A stretch of DNA of 64,000 nt from UBA9926 sp038131595 (GTDB lineage Bacteria; Pseudomonadota; Gammaproteobacteria; Pseudomonadales; Azotimanducaceae). The stretch spans positions 1,488,001 through 1,552,000 of the forward strand of contig JAYPPR010000008.1 of the NCBI GenBank assembly GCA_038131595.1, read 5' to 3'. Shown here piece by piece: positions 60,635 to 64,000 of the stretch (within the stretch, counting starts at the first letter, position 1; every line of letters begins with the position of its first letter). The notes beneath the pieces were generated by a model. That model had not been told where the DNA came from and did not search any database. It saw only the letters and a program-made list of their open reading frames with translations. A program made the position numbers and the translations under genes.

Positions 60635-62989
60635 CTAAAAGATCTGCTCAATTGTCGTCTGCTCTTCGAGTACTCCTTCGTCAGCGATCGCGCGTGGCGC
60701 CATTTCTGATCGGAAGAATTCGAACTTCCCCTTTTTGTCCCCGGGCAACGTTCGTTGGCCGGTTTCTGGATTGATCTTGATGGAAACGAGACCGTCTGGC
60801 AGAGCTGATGATCTGGTTTGTTCCTCGGGCCAGGCTGCCCTCGCAAATTCTATCCATGTCTCAATAGGTGTGGTTGAGCCCCATTCCCGGTTGCCTACTG
60901 GGCTATTGTCTGGGAACCCAGCCCAAGCGGTGGCGACAAGATCCTCGTTGTAACCTGAAAACCAAAGATCGGCATCGTTGGTGGTACCAGTTTTACCCAT
61001 GATGTCATCGCGTCCCAGCTCTCTCAGAATTTTTCGGCCTGTCCCCTTTTTGATGGTGTCGTTCAGGATGCTGTTAACGATAAATGACACTCGGGGGTCG
61101 ATTACGGGAGCCGCGTCTCCATGGTCTCGTCGCCCTATCTCCCCCAAGTCTAAATTGATGCTTCCTGCTTCGTTGATGGAGCTGACGGTTTCAATAAAGT
61201 AGGGTGAAACCGCTAAACCGCCGTTGGCAAAAATGGCGTAACCTGCCGCAACCTCCAGCGGCGTTGTGGCAATGGTGCCGCCACCAAAAGCGATCTGCAC
61301 GTTCCTTGGAAACATCGTGGGTTCAAAGCCGAAACGGCTCATATAGTCGATGGCATTATCAATGCCCAAATCTAAAAGCACCCTCAGCGACGCAAGATTG
61401 ACACTTCGGTAAAGGGCCTCTCTTAGCGTCAGTGTGCCCTTGAAATCGCTACCAGAATTTTTTGGCCGATATTTTTCTTCAAGCGCTCCGCCATCAAGCA
61501 CGACCGGGGCGTCGTTGTACAAGCTGGCCGCAGTTGCGCCTTCTTCAATAGCGGCAGCGTAATAGAAGGGTTTGATATTGGATCCCGGTTGGCGCTTGGC
61601 CTGAATCGCGTGATTGAATTGTTTGAGATTGAAATCGTAGCCGCCTGCTAAGGCTCTAACAGCGCCAGACTTCGGATCGATAGCGACTAGGGCTCCCTGA
61701 ATGTTGGGAACTTGCCCGAGCCGCCACTCGTCGCCATTTCGCTCTACTCGAATAAGGTCACCGGGCTGAGCGATATCGCTCGCTAATCGCGGCGCTGCAC
61801 CACGCCGATCAGCATCGATGTAGGGTCTGGCCCATTTCAGAGCGGGCCATTCGAGGGTTACCTGTTGGCCATTCTTGGTGATGGCGGTAAGCGTTTTTTC
61901 TTTCGTTTCAACGACCAGCGCTGGTATTTGGTCACCTAATGTAATCTCATCATCTAGGGCGGCGATTACTCTAGAGGCGATAGAAGCGGGCAATACCTCA
62001 GCGTTATCGAGGCGAATGCGCTGTTTTTTTTCTGGGCCACGATACCCATGTCGTCGGTCATACTCATTGAGTTTGCGTGTGAGCGCCGCTTCCGCGGCCT
62101 CTTGCATTTGGCTATCGAGCGTCGTCTGGACGTTTAATCCAGTGGAGTAGGCCTCCCGACCGAAGCGTTCGAGAATATCGGTGCGGACTTGTTCTGCAAC
62201 ATAGAGGGCCGAGAGTTCGATCTGCCGACTATATACCCGGGCAGTAATGGGTGCTCGCCTAGCTTCATCAAATGCCCGTTGGGTGATGGAACCCTGTTCC
62301 AGCATGCGCCTAAGAATGAGGTTCCTCCGCGCAAGCGCTCTCGATGGCCCGTTGATGGGATTGCCCGCCTCGGGTGCTTTCGGGATGCCAGCGAGCATGG
62401 CCGTTTGGGCTAAATTTAGCTCGCTGATGTCCTTGTCATAGTAGGTGTAAGCGGCTGCTTGAATGCCGTAGGCATGTTTGCCGAAAGGGATCATGTTTAG
62501 GTAGAGGGTGAGAATTTCCTGTTTTGTCAATTCGCGCTCAAGCTTTATCGCAAGCAACATCTCCCTGAATTTCCTAATAAAACGAACTTGGCTGTCGCCC
62601 GATATATTCTTGACTAGCTGCATCGTAATCGTCGACGCGCCAGTTTTTATCTCGCCAGCATTGGCGACAAGCTGCCAGCTGGCATTCAGCAACGTGATGA
62701 GATCGATTCCGCCGTGCTCGAAAAAGCGCTTGTCTTCGGTATCCAAAATGGCGTTGATGAATTGTGGTGGAATGTCCTCGTACCGAATGGGCATCAGCCG
62801 TTCGCCATATTCCTGGATAAGACGGTTGTCACTGCTCAGAATTCTAAGTGGCGCTTTCAGGGCGACGTTCGTGAAGGATGAGATTTCAGGAATTTGTGGA
62901 TTGAGATAAAGAAAGGCCCCCGCGAGTCCCATCGCTACGGAGAAGAAAAACGATGCCATGAGCCACCCTAACCATTTGAGCAAGATCAA
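60635..62989 (-). CDS. mrcA: Penicillin-binding protein 1A
   Basis: A 784-residue bifunctional peptidoglycan synthase. It has an N-terminal membrane helix (about 5-28), the glycosyltransferase domain with EDKRFFEHGGID and GASTITMQLVKN, an OB-like insert, and the transpeptidase with SNIKPF (SxxK), SVN and KTGTTND motifs. It polymerises and cross-links murein. The start is a TTG at 62989 with AAGGAG eight bases upstream; the first in-frame ATG would truncate the anchor. It is divergent from the pilM operon, the classical ponA/pilM arrangement. Confidence 0.95.
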   Translation of the reverse strand: MILLKWLGWLMASFFFSVAMGLAGAFLYLNPQIPEISSFTNVALKAPLRILSSDNRLIQEYGERLMPIRYEDIPPQFINAILDTEDKRFFEHGGIDLITLLNASWQLVANAGEIKTGASTITMQLVKNISGDSQVRFIRKFREMLLAIKLERELTKQEILTLYLNMIPFGKHAYGIQAAAYTYYDKDISELNLAQTAMLAGIPKAPEAGNPINGPSRALARRNLILRRMLEQGSITQRAFDEARRAPITARVYSRQIELSALYVAEQVRTDILERFGREAYSTGLNVQTTLDSQMQEAAEAALTRKLNEYDRRHGYRGPEKKQRIRLDNAEVLPASIASRVIAALDDEITLGDQIPALVVETKEKTLTAITKNGQQVTLEWPALKWARPYIDADRRGAAPRLASDIAQPGDLIRVERNGDEWRLGQVPNIQGALVAIDPKSGAVRALAGGYDFNLKQFNHAIQAKRQPGSNIKPFYYAAAIEEGATAASLYNDAPVVLDGGALEEKYRPKNSGSDFKGTLTLREALYRSVNLASLRVLLDLGIDNAIDYMSRFGFEPTMFPRNVQIAFGGGTIATTPLEVAAGYAIFANGGLAVSPYFIETVSSINEAGSINLDLGEIGRRDHGDAAPVIDPRVSFIVNSILNDTIKKGTGRKILRELGRDDIMGKTGTTNDADLWFSGYNEDLVATAWAGFPDNSPVGNREWGSTTPIETWIEFARAAWPEEQTRSSALPDGLVSIKINPETGQRTLPGDKKGKFEFFRSEMAPRAIADEGVLEEQTTIEQIF

Positions 62990-63361
62990 GGGCTATGCTC
63001 CTTAATCGGGGGGCAGCCATAAACGATATAGAGGGTTGATATTCGATGCATTGGATACAAGCAGTGGTTCGCTCCGTTGATTATATCGGGCGAACCTTTC
63101 TCTCGGTAGCGCGATCCCACTAAGGCTTGGCTAAATATCGACATTGAGTGGATGAGCGAGCGGTTTGCCACGCGTTGACCAAGTTGCTGGTGATGTCACT
63201 GAGGATGCCGTTTAGTGCGTTTTCAAGTACTCTAGGTGTGACGAAATCGGTTAAATGTTAGCGCCCCTCGTTAAGCAGAGTTGATCTTGGTTTGCCCAAG
63301 GCCAACGCCACGATTGGCTTGACCGATATGTTTAGGGCCGCGCGATGAGGAGGCGCGAGCA
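62990..63361. other. Divergent mrcA/pilM control region
   Basis: 372 bp that must carry promoters for mrcA (leftward) and the pil operon (rightward). I cannot single out promoter hexamers with confidence. GAGGAGG eight bases before the pilM ATG is its ribosome binding site. No gene or repeat is supported. Confidence 0.55.
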
Positions 63362-64000
63362 ATGTTTGAGTTTCTTAGAAAGACGCCGACCGTTGTGGGG
63401 CTGGATATCAGTTCGACCGCTGTGAAGCTCCTAGAACTCTCGCAGGATAAAGGACAATACCGCGTCGAGAGCTACGGGGTAGAGGTGATTCCTGAAAACG
63501 CGATTGTTGAAAAGAACATTGCGGACATTGATGCGGTCGGCGGAGCAATTAAACGCGTTCGCCAAAAGTCAAAGACCAAAGTGAAGGAAGTAGGCGTTGC
63601 CGTCGCTGGATCTTCGGTCATTACCAAGACCTTAGAGTTGGCCGCTAGCTTGTCAGAGGCCCAAATCGAAGAGCAATTACTCGACGATGCAGACAAGTAT
63701 ATTCCCTATCCCTTGGATGAGGTGGCGATGGATTTCCAGGTTCGCCGAGACCATGACCCAGAGGGCGAACTGGTTGACGTGTTGCTTGCGGCTTGTCGGC
63801 GGGAGAATATCGAGTCACGGGAAGAGGCGCTTGAATTAGGCGGCTTCAAGCCCGAAGTGATCGACATTGAGGCCCATTGCGTCCAGCGAGCCATGCAATT
63901 GATTGATGCCTCTGATAGTGATGAGCACGGTGAGGATGAGGTCGTAGCCATTGTCGATATTGGCGCCACCATGACCACGCTCTCTGTGCTAACCGGTACT
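63362..64000 (+). CDS. pilM: Type IV pilus assembly protein PilM (5' part)
   Basis: The first 213 codons of pilM, running off the window. It is an actin-like cytoplasmic protein of the inner-membrane alignment complex: VVGLDISSTAVKLLELS (phosphate-1 motif), VGVAVAGSSVITKTLEL, DDADKYIPYPLDEV and VVAIVDIGATMTTLSV (phosphate-2 motif). It binds PilN and links the pilus machine to the outer-membrane secretin. PilN, PilO, PilP and PilQ genes are expected just beyond the window. GAGGAGG supports the ATG at 63362. Confidence 0.95.
   Translation, partial: MFEFLRKTPTVVGLDISSTAVKLLELSQDKGQYRVESYGVEVIPENAIVEKNIADIDAVGGAIKRVRQKSKTKVKEVGVAVAGSSVITKTLELAASLSEAQIEEQLLDDADKYIPYPLDEVAMDFQVRRDHDPEGELVDVLLAACRRENIESREEALELGGFKPEVIDIEAHCVQRAMQLIDASDSDEHGEDEVVAIVDIGATMTTLSVLTGT

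Noticed and set aside
1..64000. CRISPR array, prophage, insertion sequence or toxin-antitoxin module
   Set aside because: No spaced direct repeats of CRISPR type, no transposase, integrase or Cas motifs were seen; the tandem arrays are too short-period and degenerate.

Overview
The window is a stretch of chromosome from a gammaproteobacterium, most likely a marine heterotroph of the Pseudomonadales/Oceanospirillales type. This rests on gene order, not on a marker phylogeny. The runs asmA-mutY-yggX, gpmI/envC/ctpA, rhodanese-grxC-secB, trmL-ntrC-ntrB, ubiE-ubiB-hisI-hisE-tatABC, DUF971-hslU-hslV and priA/rpmE/mrcA/pilM are familiar from Pseudomonas-like genomes. The accessory genes (TAXI-type TRAP transporter, carotenoid oxygenase, phytanoyl-CoA dioxygenase-like enzyme, paired acyl-CoA dehydrogenases) suit an ocean-dwelling organism. 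I see no phage, plasmid, integrase, insertion sequence or CRISPR array.

Layout. 1-11 kb is accessory: a thioesterase, a short selenoprotein gene read through an in-frame TGA, a TAXI-TRAP transporter, an HD hydrolase, YbaK, a very large TolB-propeller/amidohydrolase and an SDR. 11.7-18.4 kb holds yggX, mutY, asmA, fprA, a DUF1932 dehydrogenase and a catalytically dead amidohydrolase relative. 18.8-28.1 kb holds an ABC-2 exporter, a TAP-type hydrolase, an orphan histidine kinase, an acyl-CoA dehydrogenase pair and a degenerate beta-lactamase-fold protein. 28.4-33.4 kb is oxygenase and redox functions plus an EamA transporter. From 33.5 kb on the content is mostly housekeeping: tRNA-Gly, hisB-hisA, cell-wall genes, nitrogen control, typA, the Tat/ubiquinone/histidine operon, proteostasis (hslUV), priA, rpmE, mrcA and the start of pilM.

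The most notable items are these. (1) An ArsC/Spx-like selenoprotein has a U-x-x-C motif, with a bacterial SECIS-like hairpin correctly placed after the UGA. (2) The nitrogen-control locus pairs ntrBC with a type II (eukaryote-like) glutamine synthetase instead of the usual GSI; a sigma-54 promoter and NtrC palindromes are visible. (3) Three proteins keep a clear enzyme fold but have lost catalytic residues: the amidohydrolase at 17.6 kb, the beta-lactamase-fold protein at 27.2 kb, and the proline-iminopeptidase homologue at 48.5 kb. (4) hisH/hisF and ubiJ are missing from places where they usually sit. (5) Several unrelated short-period (10-18 bp) degenerate tandem arrays lie at gene boundaries.

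Caution on quality: six conserved genes (mutY, asmA, fprA, the DUF1932 dehydrogenase, the TAP hydrolase, dtd) each carry a single apparent frameshift, three of them at homopolymers. This looks more like indel error in the sequence than gene decay, so I annotate each as one gene. I have searched no database; family names come from motif recognition.
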